Shown one piece after another: positions 1-8,888 of a stretch of DNA of 64,000 nucleotides. The position numbers and the translations under genes are program-made. Numbering within the stretch: the first letter of the stretch is position 1; each line of letters starts with the position of its first letter. The stretch is from positions 1,394,501-1,458,500 of the forward strand of contig NZ_CP060494.1 in assembly GCF_014334115.1 (NCBI RefSeq), in the 5' to 3' direction. Below the pieces are notes generated by a model. That model did no database searches and was not told where the DNA came from. It saw only the letters and a program-made list of their open reading frames with translations. The stretch comes from Sphingosinithalassobacter sp. CS137. Its GTDB lineage: Bacteria; Pseudomonadota; Alphaproteobacteria; Sphingomonadales; Sphingomonadaceae.

Positions 1-1335
1 CTTGGGATTGGCGCGCGCGCCCTCATAGGCGAGCGTCAGCACCGAAGTCGTCGGATTGAGCCGGCCGCGCAGCGTCTGGCGATAGGCGTCCATGTCCTCG
101 ATCGCCTTGGTGGCCACGCCCGAATCCATCGCCGCCTGAGCGACCGCGGCCGGCACGATTTCCATCAGCCGCGGGTCGAACGGCGCAGGGATGATGTAAT
201 CGGGTCCGAAGCTGTGCTGGACGCCATAGGCCGTCGCCACTTCCTCGGGCACCTGCTGCCGCGCGAGCTGGGCCAGCGCCTCGGCGGCGGCGACCTTCAT
301 CGCATCGTTGATCGTCGTCGCGCGCACGTCGAGCGCGCCGCGGAAGATGAAGGGGAAGCCGAGCACGTTGTTGACCTGGTTCGGATAGTCCGACCGGCCG
401 GTCGCGATGATCACGTCGGGGCGCGCGCGCTTCGCTTCGGGCGGCGTGATCTCCGGATCGGGATTGGCCATCGCGAACACGATCGGCCGCGGCGCCATCT
501 TCGCCAGCAGCTCGGCCGGCAGCGCGCCCGCCGCCGAGAGGCCCATGAACACGTCGGCCCCTTCGAGCGCATCGGCGAGGCTTCGCCGATCGGTCTCGGC
601 GGCATGCGCCGACTGCCACTGGTTCACGCCCTCGCGGCCGCGCCAGATCACACCGGTCCGATCGAGCATCAGCAGATTGTCCTGCGGCAGCCCCATCGCC
701 TTGATCAGATCGGCGCAGGCGATCGCCGCGGCACCCGCGCCGTTCATCACCACCTTGGTCGCCTTGATGTCGCGCCCGGTGAGGTGCAGCGCGTTGATGA
801 GCCCCGCCGCAGCGATGATCGCGGTGCCGTGCTGATCGTCGTGGAAGACGGGAATGTTCATGCGCTCGCGCAGCGTCTGTTCGATGACGAAGCACTCGGG
901 GCTCTTGATGTCCTCGAGATTGATGCCGCCGAAGCTGGGTTCGAGCAGCTCGACCGCATCGATGAAGCGATCGACGTCCTCGGTCTTGAGCTCGAGATCG
1001 ATCGAATCGACGTCGGCGAAGCGCTTGAACAGCACCGCCTTGCCTTCCATCACCGGCTTGGAGGCAAGCGCACCCAGATTGCCGAGGCCCAGGATGGCAG
1101 TGCCGTTCGAGATGACGGCGACGAGATTGCCCTTGGCGGTATAGTCATAGGCCTTGCCGGGATCCTCCGCGATCGCGCGCACCGGCACGGCCACGCCGGG
1201 CGAATAGGCGAGCGCCAGATCGCGCTGGGTGCTCATCGGCTTCGACGCGATGATCTCGATCTTGCCGGGCCGCCCCTCTGAGTGGAACAGCAGCGCTTCG
1301 CGTTCGGAAAATTCGACGTTGCTGCCTTCGTTCAT
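1..1335 (-). CDS. maeB: NADP-dependent malic enzyme, N-terminal part (cut by window edge)
   Basis: Oxidative decarboxylation of malate to pyruvate with reduction of NADP+, in the cytoplasm. The 445 visible residues are open to the left edge; MaeB-type enzymes reach about 750 residues, with a C-terminal phosphotransacetylase-like domain that would lie outside. Visible landmarks in order are the tyrosine motif [11 protein letters not shown] near residue 45, the [17 protein letters not shown] stretch with the catalytic lysine, the metal-binding [22 protein letters not shown], a Rossmann [13 protein letters not shown], and AMANPDPEI. The start is the ATG at 1335-1333, giving the usual N-terminus with [15 protein letters not shown]. 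It is transcribed divergently from mutS across 162 bp. The hybrid MaeB assignment rests on the N-terminal half only. Confidence 0.95.
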   Translation of the reverse strand, partial: MNEGSNVEFSEREALLFHSEGRPGKIEIIASKPMSTQRDLALAYSPGVAVPVRAIAEDPGKAYDYTAKGNLVAVISNGTAILGLGNLGALASKPVMEGKAVLFKRFADVDSIDLELKTEDVDRFIDAVELLEPSFGGINLEDIKSPECFVIEQTLRERMNIPVFHDDQHGTAIIAAAGLINALHLTGRDIKATKVVMNGAGAAAIACADLIKAMGLPQDNLLMLDRTGVIWRGREGVNQWQSAHAAETDRRSLADALEGADVFMGLSAAGALPAELLAKMAPRPIVFAMANPDPEITPPEAKRARPDVIIATGRSDYPNQVNNVLGFPFIFRGALDVRATTINDAMKVAAAEALAQLARQQVPEEVATAYGVQHSFGPDYIIPAPFDPRLMEIVPAAVAQAAMDSGVATKAIEDMDAYRQTLRGRLNPTTSVLTLAYEGARANPK

Positions 1336-1497
1336 CGCTTGCCACTCACCCTGGTTTCTCGGCGCCTCGCGTCTCCGGATGGGCTTGTTCCGAGGTCCGC
1401 CGCTCCGCATAAGCCCTGTCCCCGGCTCTTGCGGCACGGGACATGCCGGAACAAGACCGGCAGGACGTTTTTTTGCTCGCTGGACGCTACGTACGCC

Positions 1498-4101
1498 ATG
1501 GCCGACGCCCCCGCCCCCACGCCGATGATGGCGCAATATCTGGCGCTGAAGGCCGAGGCGGAGGATTGCCTGCTGTTCTATCGCATGGGCGATTTTTTCG
1601 AGCTGTTCTTCGAGGATGCGAAGATCGCCAGCGCCTGCCTCGACATCGCGCTCACCGCGCGCGGCGAGCATGAGGGCGCGAAGATCCCGATGTGCGGCGT
1701 GCCGGTGCATTCGGCCGAAGCCTATCTCGCCCGGCTGATCAAGGCGGGGCATCGGGTGGCGATCGCCGAACAGGTCGAAACCCCCGAGGAAGCGAAGAAG
1801 CGCGGCGGATCCAAGGCGCTCGTCGCGCGCGCGATCGTGCGCGTCGTGACGGCGGGCACGCTGACCGAGGAAGCGCTGCTCGACAGCCGCGCCGCCAACT
1901 GGTGCGCAGCCGTGGGCGAAGCGGGTGGCGAAGTCGCGATCGCCTGCGCCGACATTTCGACCGGCCGGTTCGAAGTGATCGAATGCGGCGCCGAGCGGTC
2001 GGCGGCCGAGCTCGCGCGGATCGCCCCCGCGGAAACGATCGCTTCCGAGGCATCGGAACTGAGCGAACTGGCGACGACCCTGCGCCCCCGCGCCGAGTTC
2101 GACAGCACGCGCGGCGAAGCGCGGCTCAAGACGCTGTTCGGCGTGGCGACGCTCGACGGCTTCGGCAGTTTCAGTCGTGCCGGGCTGGCCGCCGCCGGCG
2201 GGCTGGTCGCCTATTTCGATCACACCGCCAAGGGCGCCCTGCCCTTTCTGCGCCCGCCGCGCGTCAGCCGCACCGACGCCTGCATGGCGATCGACGCGGC
2301 GACACGCGAAAGCCTGGAGCTGACGGTGAGCGCGAGCGGCAGCCGCAAGGGCAGCCTGCTCGACGCGGTCGATCGCACCGTCACCGGCGCGGGCGCGCGG
2401 ATGCTGGGAGCCGACATCGCCGCGCCGCTGATGGACCGCGCCGCGATCGAGGCGCGGCTCGCGCTCGTCCGGCGATTTCACGACGATGCGGGGCTGCGCG
2501 ACGCGGTTCGCGCGGCTCTGCGCGCGCTGCCCGACATCGGCAGGGCGCTCGGCCGGCTCGCCGCCGGGCGCGGCGGTCCGCGTGACCTGGGGCAGTTGCG
2601 CGACGGACTCGACGGGGCATGGCGGCTGGGCGAACGGCTGGACGGCGCCGCGGACCGCCCGCCGCTGCTCGATGGGCTGACACCGCTGCTGCGCGGCCAT
2701 GGCGCGCTGATCGACCTGCTCCAGCGCGCGCTGGTTCCCGATCCGCCGGTCGATGCCGCGAGCGGCGGCTTCGTCGCGGAAGGCTATGACGCCGCGCTCG
2801 ACGATCTGCGCGACACCGGCGCGGGCGGACGGCGGGCGATGGCGCGGCTGGAGGCCGAATATCGCGAGCGGACCGGCATTGCCGGGCTCAAGATCAAGCA
2901 CAATGGCGTGCTTGGCTATCACATCGAAGTGCCGGCCAAGGCCGCCGACCGGCTGATGGCGCAGGATTCCGGCTTCACCCATCGGCAGACGCTGGCCGGC
3001 GTGGTGCGCTTCAACGCGCCCGAGCTGCACGATCTGGCGCTGAAAGTGACTCAGGCGGGCGCGCATGCGCTGGCCGCCGAGGCGGCGCATCTGGAGGAGC
3101 TGACCGGCGCGGCGATCGACCGGCGCGAGGCGATCGCGGCGACCGCGGATGCACTGGCCCGGATCGACGTGTCGGCCGCGCTCGCCGAGCGGGCGGCGGA
3201 AGGCGGCTGGGCATCCCCCGCGCTGGTCGATCACGCCTGTTTCGAAGTCGAGGGGGGGCGGCATCCGGTCGTCGAGGCGGCGCTGGCGCGATCGGGCGAG
3301 CGATTCGTCGCGAACGACTGCCGCCTTTCGGAAGACTCGCGGCTCTGGCTGGTCACCGGACCCAACATGGGCGGCAAATCGACCTTCCTGCGCCAGAACG
3401 CACTGATCGCGGTGCTGGCGCAGGCGGGCAGCTATGTTCCGGCGACACGCGCGACGCTGGGGCTGGTCGACCGGCTGTTCAGCCGGGTCGGCGCTTCGGA
3501 CAATCTGGCGCGCGGGCGATCGACCTTCATGGTCGAGATGGTCGAGACCGCGGCGATTCTGGCGCAGGCGGGCCCACGCAGCTTCGTGATCCTCGACGAA
3601 GTGGGGCGCGGCACCAGCACCTATGATGGCCTCGCGATCGCCTGGGCGGTGGTCGAGGCGATCCATGAGGAGAACCGCTGCCGCTGCCTGTTCGCGACGC
3701 ATTACCACGAGCTGACGCGGCTGGCGGAGCGCTGCGAGGCGCTGAGCCTGCACCATGTGCGCGCGCGCGAGTGGAAGGGCGAGCTGGTGCTGCTCCACGA
3801 GGTGGCCGAGGGGCCGGCCGACCGCAGCTATGGTCTGGCGGTGGCGCGGCTGGCGGGGATGCCGCCGATCACGATCAAGCGCGCGAAGGCGGTGCTCGAC
3901 AAGCTCGAAGCGGGGCGCGAGAAGACCGGCGGGCTGGCCGCGGGGCTCGACGACCTGCCGCTGTTCGCGGCCGCCGCCGAGCAGGAGGAGGAACAGGTCG
4001 ATGCGCTGCGCGCCGAGCTCGACGCGCTCGACGTCGATGCGCTCAGCCCGCGCGAGGCGCTCGACACGCTCTACCGGCTCAAGCGGCTGACGCAGGAATA
4101 G
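1498..4101 (+). CDS. mutS: DNA mismatch repair protein MutS
   Basis: Recognises mismatches and small loops and starts methyl-independent or nick-directed repair with MutL. The 867 residues match the family. The mismatch-reading Phe-X-Glu lies at Phe33-Phe34-Glu35 in GDFFELF. The ATPase P-loop GPNMGGKST is at about 621-629 and Walker B LDEVGRGTSTYDG near 700, followed by ATHYHELT. An in-frame extension upstream to 1282 has no conserved content, so the ATG at 1498 is chosen; it directly precedes the conserved start MADAPAPTPMMAQYLALK. The last 23 bases overlap the convergent acetyltransferase gene. Confidence 0.97.
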   Translation: MADAPAPTPMMAQYLALKAEAEDCLLFYRMGDFFELFFEDAKIASACLDIALTARGEHEGAKIPMCGVPVHSAEAYLARLIKAGHRVAIAEQVETPEEAKKRGGSKALVARAIVRVVTAGTLTEEALLDSRAANWCAAVGEAGGEVAIACADISTGRFEVIECGAERSAAELARIAPAETIASEASELSELATTLRPRAEFDSTRGEARLKTLFGVATLDGFGSFSRAGLAAAGGLVAYFDHTAKGALPFLRPPRVSRTDACMAIDAATRESLELTVSASGSRKGSLLDAVDRTVTGAGARMLGADIAAPLMDRAAIEARLALVRRFHDDAGLRDAVRAALRALPDIGRALGRLAAGRGGPRDLGQLRDGLDGAWRLGERLDGAADRPPLLDGLTPLLRGHGALIDLLQRALVPDPPVDAASGGFVAEGYDAALDDLRDTGAGGRRAMARLEAEYRERTGIAGLKIKHNGVLGYHIEVPAKAADRLMAQDSGFTHRQTLAGVVRFNAPELHDLALKVTQAGAHALAAEAAHLEELTGAAIDRREAIAATADALARIDVSAALAERAAEGGWASPALVDHACFEVEGGRHPVVEAALARSGERFVANDCRLSEDSRLWLVTGPNMGGKSTFLRQNALIAVLAQAGSYVPATRATLGLVDRLFSRVGASDNLARGRSTFMVEMVETAAILAQAGPRSFVILDEVGRGTSTYDGLAIAWAVVEAIHEENRCRCLFATHYHELTRLAERCEALSLHHVRAREWKGELVLLHEVAEGPADRSYGLAVARLAGMPPITIKRAKAVLDKLEAGREKTGGLAAGLDDLPLFAAAAEQEEEQVDALRAELDALDVDALSPREALDTLYRLKRLTQE

Positions 4102-4798
4102 GCGTGGGCTCGGGTTCGGGCTCGAGCATCGTGTAGACGATCGGCCGCCGCACCCGGAAGCCGAGCGCCGCATAGAGCCGAACGGCGGGATTATCGGCAA
4201 AGCAGTGCAGGAACACTGCCTCGCCGCGCGCGAGGCTGCGTTCGATCAGCACGCGCATCAGCGCCTCGGCAAAGCCGTGCCCGCGCCATTCGGGATCGGT
4301 GCAGACCGCGCTCACTTCGGTGAAGCCCGGCAGCTTAAGCCGCTCGCCCGCCATCGCCACCAGCCGCCCGTCCCGGCGGACACCGACGAAATCGCCCATC
4401 CGGTGGGTGTTGGCGGAAAAGGGACCCGGGCGGGTACGCTCGGCGAGAGCGCGCATCTGGGGCGCGTGGGCGTCGCCCAGCGCGATCCAGTCGATCGGAG
4501 CGCGCTTGGCGGGAGGCAGCGGTGCATCGAGCAGCATCTGATCGAGGCTGGCCTGGAGCGCGATTCGCGTTTCCGGCAGCGGCGGCGGCGGATCGGCTTC
4601 GACGAGGCCGATCGCACCGTCGGCCGGTACGAGCGCGCGCAACGCCGCGGTCGCCGCCGCGCCCGCATTCGCCGCGGCGGCGAAGATGCTGATGTCCGCT
4701 CGAAAGCGCCGGGCGAGTGCATCGCCTTCGGCAAGGGCGGCATGACGCGTGGCGAGCGCGTTCCAGACGGGGCGATCGAGTGGGTGCGAGTCGGGCAT
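4079..4798 (-). CDS. GNAT family N-acetyltransferase (FR47-like)
   Basis: Predicted acetyl-CoA-dependent N-acyltransferase of unknown substrate. The recognisable part is C-terminal: LPGFTEVSAVCTDPEWRG followed by GFAEALMRVLIERSLARG, which is the acetyl-CoA pyrophosphate-binding loop and helix (R/Q-x-x-G-x-G/A), then FADNPAVRLYAALGFRVRR, the usual GNAT end. The N-terminal 100 residues look like the divergent first half of FR47-type proteins. The ATG at 4798 is preferred; an in-frame start 33 bases upstream is possible. It ends inside the 3' end of mutS on the opposite strand. Confidence 0.85.
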   Translation of the reverse strand: MPDSHPLDRPVWNALATRHAALAEGDALARRFRADISIFAAAANAGAAATAALRALVPADGAIGLVEADPPPPLPETRIALQASLDQMLLDAPLPPAKRAPIDWIALGDAHAPQMRALAERTRPGPFSANTHRMGDFVGVRRDGRLVAMAGERLKLPGFTEVSAVCTDPEWRGHGFAEALMRVLIERSLARGEAVFLHCFADNPAVRLYAALGFRVRRPIVYTMLEPEPEPTPIPASAA

Positions 4799-4905
4799 GG
4801 CGGCTTCATGCCCCGGCGCGAAGGGCCGCACATCCCGGAATCTGCGTTCGAACTGCGGCGTCGCGCAGCTTGCGTCGGGCGGCGCAGGCCGCGAAAGAGA
4901 GCCGC

Positions 4906-5133
4906 ATGACTGCCGACGACCTCATCGACCGCTTCCTGGCCGCACTGCTGCGGGCGCATGGCGGGACGAAGCACCGCTGGCGAACGGTGCTGGGGCAGGT
5001 GCGAGTCTACAGCCGCCAGACCCATCCCCATTGCAACTGGTCGATCACACCGGGCGGGACGGCGGCGGAGAACGCCGCGGTAGAGGCGCTCGCCGATCGC
5101 ATGCGCAGCGAGTATCCCATCATCGGGACCTGA
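4906..5133 (+). CDS. small conserved-looking hypothetical protein
   Basis: A 75-residue soluble, basic and slightly aromatic protein with no domain I recognise. The start ATG is preceded by the purine-rich stretch GAAAGAGAG at a normal distance, and the frame ends 13 bp before the next gene on the same strand, so the two may be co-transcribed. The C-terminal half carries YSRQTHPHCNWSITPGG and EALADRMRSEYP. It has no signal peptide or membrane segment. The function is unknown. Confidence 0.6.
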   Translation: MTADDLIDRFLAALLRAHGGTKHRWRTVLGQVRVYSRQTHPHCNWSITPGGTAAENAAVEALADRMRSEYPIIGT

Positions 5134-5146
5134 AGGGGAAGGCGAC

Positions 5147-5977
5147 ATGCGACGGTTGATCCCATCGGCGGCGATCGCGCTCGGGCTGCTCGCGGCGGCA
5201 TGCACGCCGGCACCGAACGCACCCACGCTCGCGCACCTCCCGGCGCTGAACGGCGACTATTTCCCGCTGACGTCCACGGCGACGGGGCGGACCTATCATG
5301 TCTATGTGCGGCTGCCCGAAGCCTATGCCGAGACGCCGGACGTGCACTATCCGACCGTCTATCTTCTCGACGGCGATTCGACCTTTCCGCTGCTCGCGCC
5401 GCAGCATCTGTTCCTCGGCTATGACGACGCCATCCCCGAGGCGATCGTCGTCGGCATCGCCTATGGCGGCTTCGGCGAGGTGAACAAGCGCGGGATCGAC
5501 TTCATGCCGCCTGGCAGCGCGGCCGAAGCCGGCGCGCCGGCATTTCAGGCGATGCTGAAGGACGAACTGCTCCCGCGTATCGAGGCGCGCTACCGCGCCG
5601 ATCCGGCGCGCCGCATCCTCGTCGGCCAGTCACGCGGCGGCGCGTTCGTGCTCTATTCGGCGTTCACCGATCCCGATCTCTTCTGGGGCCGGATCGCGAG
5701 CAATCCGGCGCTGCCGCCCACCACCGACTTCTTCCGGGGACCGCCCGCGCCCGCCCAGCGGCAGGACCTGACGCTCGCCGTGGTGAACGGCACGCGCGAT
5801 TCGGCGCGGCTCCGCCCGCACACCCAGGCATGGTTCGCCCATTGGCGCGGGCGACCGGCGCCGTGGAGACTCCACGCGATCGACCTCGACGGCGGCACTC
5901 ATGCCGCCGATCTGCCCAACGCCTATCGGCTGGGGCTGCACGCGATCTTCGATGCCGAGGACGAGGCGCGCGATTGA
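5147..5977 (+). CDS. putative lipoprotein alpha/beta-hydrolase (esterase, COG2819-like)
   Basis: Probable exported esterase of 276 residues. A lipoprotein signal with LLAAAC puts the lipidated Cys at residue 19. The body follows the Fes/IroE and enterochelin-esterase-like fold: [14 protein letters not shown] near the oxyanion region, then the nucleophile elbow VGQSRGG with Ser162, and a C-terminal GGTHAAD that could supply the catalytic His. The substrate is not visible from sequence. Its TGA stop overlaps the TTG start of glsA by four bases, so translation of the pair is probably coupled. Confidence 0.8.
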   Translation: MRRLIPSAAIALGLLAAACTPAPNAPTLAHLPALNGDYFPLTSTATGRTYHVYVRLPEAYAETPDVHYPTVYLLDGDSTFPLLAPQHLFLGYDDAIPEAIVVGIAYGGFGEVNKRGIDFMPPGSAAEAGAPAFQAMLKDELLPRIEARYRADPARRILVGQSRGGAFVLYSAFTDPDLFWGRIASNPALPPTTDFFRGPPAPAQRQDLTLAVVNGTRDSARLRPHTQAWFAHWRGRPAPWRLHAIDLDGGTHAADLPNAYRLGLHAIFDAEDEARD

Positions 5978-6912
5978 TCGACCTGGAGGAAATCGTCGCC
6001 GGCATCGCCGCCGAAATGGCGCAGGCGCCCGAGCGCGGCGTGCCGGCCGGCTATATCGCGCCGCTCGCCGCCGTCGATCCGGCTCGGTTCGGTATCGCGA
6101 TCGTGACTGCCGACGGCCGCGAGTTCGCGGGCGGCGACGGCGACATGGCCTTTTCGATCCAGTCGATCTCGAAAGTGTTCGCGCTCACGCTGGCGCTGGG
6201 CGTGGCCGGCGACCAGCTGTGGACCCGGGTCGGAGTCGAACCCTCGGGCACTGCGTTCAATTCGATCGTCCAGCTCGAGCATGAACAGGGCATTCCCCGA
6301 AACCCGTTCATCAATGCGGGCGCGATCGTCGTCACCGACGTGCTGCTCGGCCGGCACGAGCCGCGCGAGGCGATCGGCGAGATGCTGCGGTTCGTGCGGA
6401 TGCTGGCCGGCGACAAGGACATTTTCGTCGACGAGACCGTCGCGCGGGCGGAAGAGGAGACCGGGTTTCGCAACCTGGCGCTCGCCAATTACATGCGCGC
6501 CTTCGGGAATCTGCGGCGGCCGGTCGAGCAGGTACTCGGCGTCTATTTCCATCATTGCGCGCTGGCGATGAGCTGTCGCCAGCTCGCCCGGGCGGGCCGC
6601 TATCTGATGACCGGCGGGCGTCACCCCGAGACCGGGCACAGCATCGTCTCCGCCCGGCGCGCGCGGCGCATCAACGCGCTGATGCTCACCTGCGGCCATT
6701 ACGACGGATCGGGTGAATTCGCCTTTCGCGTGGGCCTGCCCGGCAAATCGGGTGTGGGCGGAGGGATCCTGACGATCGTGCCCGGAGTAGCGAGCATCGC
6801 GGTCTGGTCGCCCGGGCTCAACGAGCGCGGGAACTCGCAGCTCGGCACCTTCGCGCTGGAGCGGCTGGTGCATCGCACCGGCTGGTCGATCTTCGATCCG
6901 CGGCCCGGCTGA
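5974..6912 (+). CDS. glsA: glutaminase GlsA
   Basis: Hydrolyses L-glutamine to glutamate and ammonia in the cytoplasm; serine-dependent beta-lactamase-like fold. The Ser-x-x-Lys dyad is visible at Ser64/Lys67 (QSISKVFAL), followed by [23 protein letters not shown], and the C-terminal [17 protein letters not shown] and [11 protein letters not shown]. With the TTG at 5974 the protein has 312 residues, close to the usual 305-310. The TTG forms a TTGA overlap with the upstream esterase, and no ATG gives a sensible length, so the non-ATG start is preferred. Confidence 0.93.
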   Translation: MIDLEEIVAGIAAEMAQAPERGVPAGYIAPLAAVDPARFGIAIVTADGREFAGGDGDMAFSIQSISKVFALTLALGVAGDQLWTRVGVEPSGTAFNSIVQLEHEQGIPRNPFINAGAIVVTDVLLGRHEPREAIGEMLRFVRMLAGDKDIFVDETVARAEEETGFRNLALANYMRAFGNLRRPVEQVLGVYFHHCALAMSCRQLARAGRYLMTGGRHPETGHSIVSARRARRINALMLTCGHYDGSGEFAFRVGLPGKSGVGGGILTIVPGVASIAVWSPGLNERGNSQLGTFALERLVHRTGWSIFDPRPG

Positions 6913-6924
6913 CCGCGGCTCCGG

Positions 6925-6953
6925 TTGGTCACAGCACGCGATCCTGCTATGAA
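6925..6953 (+). promoter_or_regulatory. candidate sigma70-type promoter upstream of the methyltransferase gene
   Basis: TTGGTC (6925-6930), a 17-base spacer and TATGAA (6948-6953) lie just after glsA. Transcription from here would leave a leader of about 150 bases before the ATG at 7111. This is a visual match only. Confidence 0.35.
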
Positions 6954-7110
6954 GCTGGCGCCTTGCCGATACGGCCGCATCCGCTTCGGCCGCTTCCAGC
7001 GTAGTTCGACTGCGCCATCGGCAGTTCGGGCGCCACTCGGCCGCCTCTGCACGCAATGCGGCGGCGCTTTGTCGTGGCCGATCCGATCAGAATGAAACAG
7101 GGGGAGCCGA

Positions 7111-7980
7111 ATGTCAGAGCGCGCCATCGTCGAGAACGATTCCGAGCCCAAGGCCAATATGGACGCGATCTATGTCCAGCCCGACCCGCGCGCCTATTTC
7201 CGTGAGCTGGCCAAGGTCGATTATACCATCCCCGATCTGGCCAAGCCGATCTTCCGTCGGCTTGTCGAGGCGCTCTCCGAACGCCGGGCGATACCGCTAC
7301 AGGCACTCGATCTGGGCTGTTCCTACGGCGTCAACGCCGCGTTGCTGAAGCACGATCTCTCGATGGAGGATCTTCGCCAGCACTGGACGCGCGGAGCGCT
7401 GGCCCATGCGACTGCGAAGGAAATCGTCGAGGCGGATCGCGAGTTCTTCGGCGAGGACAGGGCCGACAACGATATTGCCGTCATCGGGCTGGACCAATCC
7501 GAACCCGCTATCGCCTTTGCCGAGGAAGCGGGACTGCTGGAAAGCGGAATGGCAGTCGATCTGGAGAATGTCCCCTTGCCGGCGATCATCGCCGAAAAGC
7601 TGGCCGGCACCGATCTGGTGCTGTCCACCGGCGCGGTCGGCTATATCACCGAACAGACCTTCGGAAAGCTGTTGCCGGCGATCACGCGCGACAGCACGCC
7701 GTGGATCGCCAATTTCGTGCTCCGGATGTTCCCTTTCGACGCCATCGCCGAAACGCTCGCGCAATGGGGCTATGTCACCGAAAAGCTGGAGGGGCGCACT
7801 TTCGTGCAGCGCAGCTTCGTTTCCGACGGCGAACAGGCCCGCGTGATCGCGGCGCTGGAGAAGCTGGGGATCGACGCCGCCGGCCTCGAGAGCGAGGGCC
7901 AGCTTCACGCGGAATTCTTCCTGTCGCGTCCGCGTGACGAAGCCGAGGCGCTTCCGCTCGAACGGCTGCTCGCAGACTGA
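7111..7980 (+). CDS. class I SAM-dependent methyltransferase-like protein
   Basis: A 289-residue cytoplasmic protein with a glycine-rich SAM-binding motif I near residue 70 (ALDLGCSYGVNAALL), an acidic motif II-like segment (DIAVIGLDQSEPAIAFAEEAGL) and a post-motif stretch (GTDLVLSTGAVGYITE). The 12-residue spacing and the LGCSYG variant are typical of small-molecule methyltransferases. The acceptor is unknown. A good ribosome binding site (AGGGGGA) precedes the ATG. It stands alone, between glsA and a convergent structured element, so context gives no hint of substrate. A non-catalytic Rossmann protein is the alternative. Confidence 0.75.
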   Translation: MSERAIVENDSEPKANMDAIYVQPDPRAYFRELAKVDYTIPDLAKPIFRRLVEALSERRAIPLQALDLGCSYGVNAALLKHDLSMEDLRQHWTRGALAHATAKEIVEADREFFGEDRADNDIAVIGLDQSEPAIAFAEEAGLLESGMAVDLENVPLPAIIAEKLAGTDLVLSTGAVGYITEQTFGKLLPAITRDSTPWIANFVLRMFPFDAIAETLAQWGYVTEKLEGRTFVQRSFVSDGEQARVIAALEKLGIDAAGLESEGQLHAEFFLSRPRDEAEALPLERLLAD

Positions 7981-7999
7981 GATCCCCCTCGAAATGAAA

Positions 8000-8033
8000 G
8001 AGGCTGCCGGATCCCGCAGGACCCGGCAGCCTC
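8000..8033 (-). terminator. Rho-independent terminator-like hairpin
   Basis: Perfect 11-bp stem GAGGCTGCCGG (8000-8010) with CCGGCAGCCTC (8023-8033) and a 12-base loop. On the minus strand it is followed by TTTCATTT, which fits termination of the structured transcript coming from the right. On the plus strand it can also end the methyltransferase mRNA, although the following bases are not U-rich. The 368-bp gap 7981-8348 holds only this and the structured element. Confidence 0.55.
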
Positions 8034-8148
8034 GAACATGGTCAGCGGCCGGAAGCTCCAGCCCGGGAGACCATGCGGGCCGCGCGCTCGCGGCGGTGAA
8101 GACCTTGATCGGGAAAGGAGCTTCCCGGCCTTCAGCTAGCCGGAGCGA

Positions 8149-8205
8149 CTAGCGGCGCGTCTCCCGAACGAACTGAACCGACCCCATTGCTGAACCATGA
8201 GACAT
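8149..8205 (-). CDS. possible 18-residue peptide MSHGSAMGSVQFVRETRR
   Basis: The ATG at 8205 sits seven bases after the AGGAGG core of a 14-base perfect Shine-Dalgarno sequence, the strongest ribosome binding site in the window. The product would be 18 residues, basic at the C-terminus and without a membrane segment. A second frame from the ATG at 8198 gives a 20-residue peptide, but its spacing is worse. The ORF may act as a leader peptide or be a genuine microprotein. No homologue is known to me. Confidence 0.35.
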   Translation of the reverse strand: MSHGSAMGSVQFVRETRR

Positions 8206-8348
8206 CGGATCACCTCCTTTCGCTAGTTAAAGACAGGGCGTGCCACGTCGGACACGCGCGAATCTTGAATCACCGCGACTCGCAGAACAAGTCTTGTTTT
8301 GCAGGCCGTTCTGTAGGAATCTGGAGTTCTGCGCGTCGAACCGGGCGG

Positions 8349-8888
8349 TCAGCCCTCGACGCAGCCACCGAGCGCGCGGCCGATCGCGGCATCCCCCGGC
8401 ATCACCAGCAGCGATTCCTCGCCGATCGCGACGCCCAGACGCGCCGTTTCCCGCGCCAATGTCCGCACGAACGGCGCACCGGCCGTCAGCACTGATTCGA
8501 CCTGCGGAAGCTGCGTTCCGCTCCGCCGCGCGTCGAGCGTCACCGAGCCGTCGTCGGCGACGAGGCGCATCGTCGCGGCATCGTCTTCCAACCTGCCCGA
8601 GCGCAGGAAATGCACCTGCCCCGCCTGCGCGTCGCAGCGGATCGTGAAGACGGCCTCGCTGGCAGGTGGGCCGAACAGCGCCGCGGCTTCGCCATCCCTC
8701 TCGCGGAAGAACCAGCTGCCCATCGCCAGCGGAGCATTCTCCAGTTCGGGAGCGGGCGACGTCTGCGCCGGTCCGGCGGGCGCAGGCCCACCCGCATCGC
8801 CCGCCAACCGGCTTTCCTCGCCAGCGGGGTCAGAGCCAGCGCCGCAAGCGGCAACGAGCAGAAACGCTGCTGTCGCCGCCGCGCGCAT
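8349..8888 (-). CDS. putative lipoprotein, second copy of a tandem pair
   Basis: A 179-residue predicted lipoprotein with the signal FLLVAAC and the lipidated Cys near residue 16. After a low-complexity Pro/Ala linker comes a compact domain with APLAMGSWFFRERDGEAAA and FTIRCDAQAGQVHFLRSG. It aligns by eye with the upstream neighbour (LTPGTWDYRRDERGSVALYG; LTIRCDRAAGRVYLSRRG), so the two are tandem paralogues. The start ATG at 8888 overlaps the upstream stop as TGATG, which means coupled translation. The function is unknown; it is probably attached to the outer membrane and faces the periplasm. Confidence 0.75.
   Translation of the reverse strand: MRAAATAAFLLVAACGAGSDPAGEESRLAGDAGGPAPAGPAQTSPAPELENAPLAMGSWFFRERDGEAAALFGPPASEAVFTIRCDAQAGQVHFLRSGRLEDDAATMRLVADDGSVTLDARRSGTQLPQVESVLTAGAPFVRTLARETARLGVAIGEESLLVMPGDAAIGRALGGCVEG

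Larger units (their letters stand above)
8000..8220 (-). ncRNA. candidate structured transcript carrying a perfect Shine-Dalgarno and a short ORF
   Basis: Reading the minus strand from 8220, the stretch opens with AAAGGAGGTGATCC, complementary to the 16S 3' end over 14 bases, followed by an 18-codon ORF. Two mutually exclusive foldings follow: a local hairpin at 8110-8127 (CGGGAA/TTCCCG, loop GCTCCT on the minus strand) or a longer pairing of 8117-8128 with 8049-8059 (11 bp, one bulge) that encloses a 6-bp hairpin at 8079-8094. The element ends in the terminator at 8000-8033. A loose promoter, TTGTTC-N17-CAAGAT, lies upstream near 8250-8290. It matches no riboswitch or sRNA class known to me. 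Confidence 0.4.

Noticed and set aside
8207..8220. Plus-strand GGATCACCTCCTTT, identical to a 16S rRNA 3' end
   Set aside because: No other 16S sequence is present upstream. On the minus strand it is an ideal Shine-Dalgarno before a short ORF, which explains the identity.
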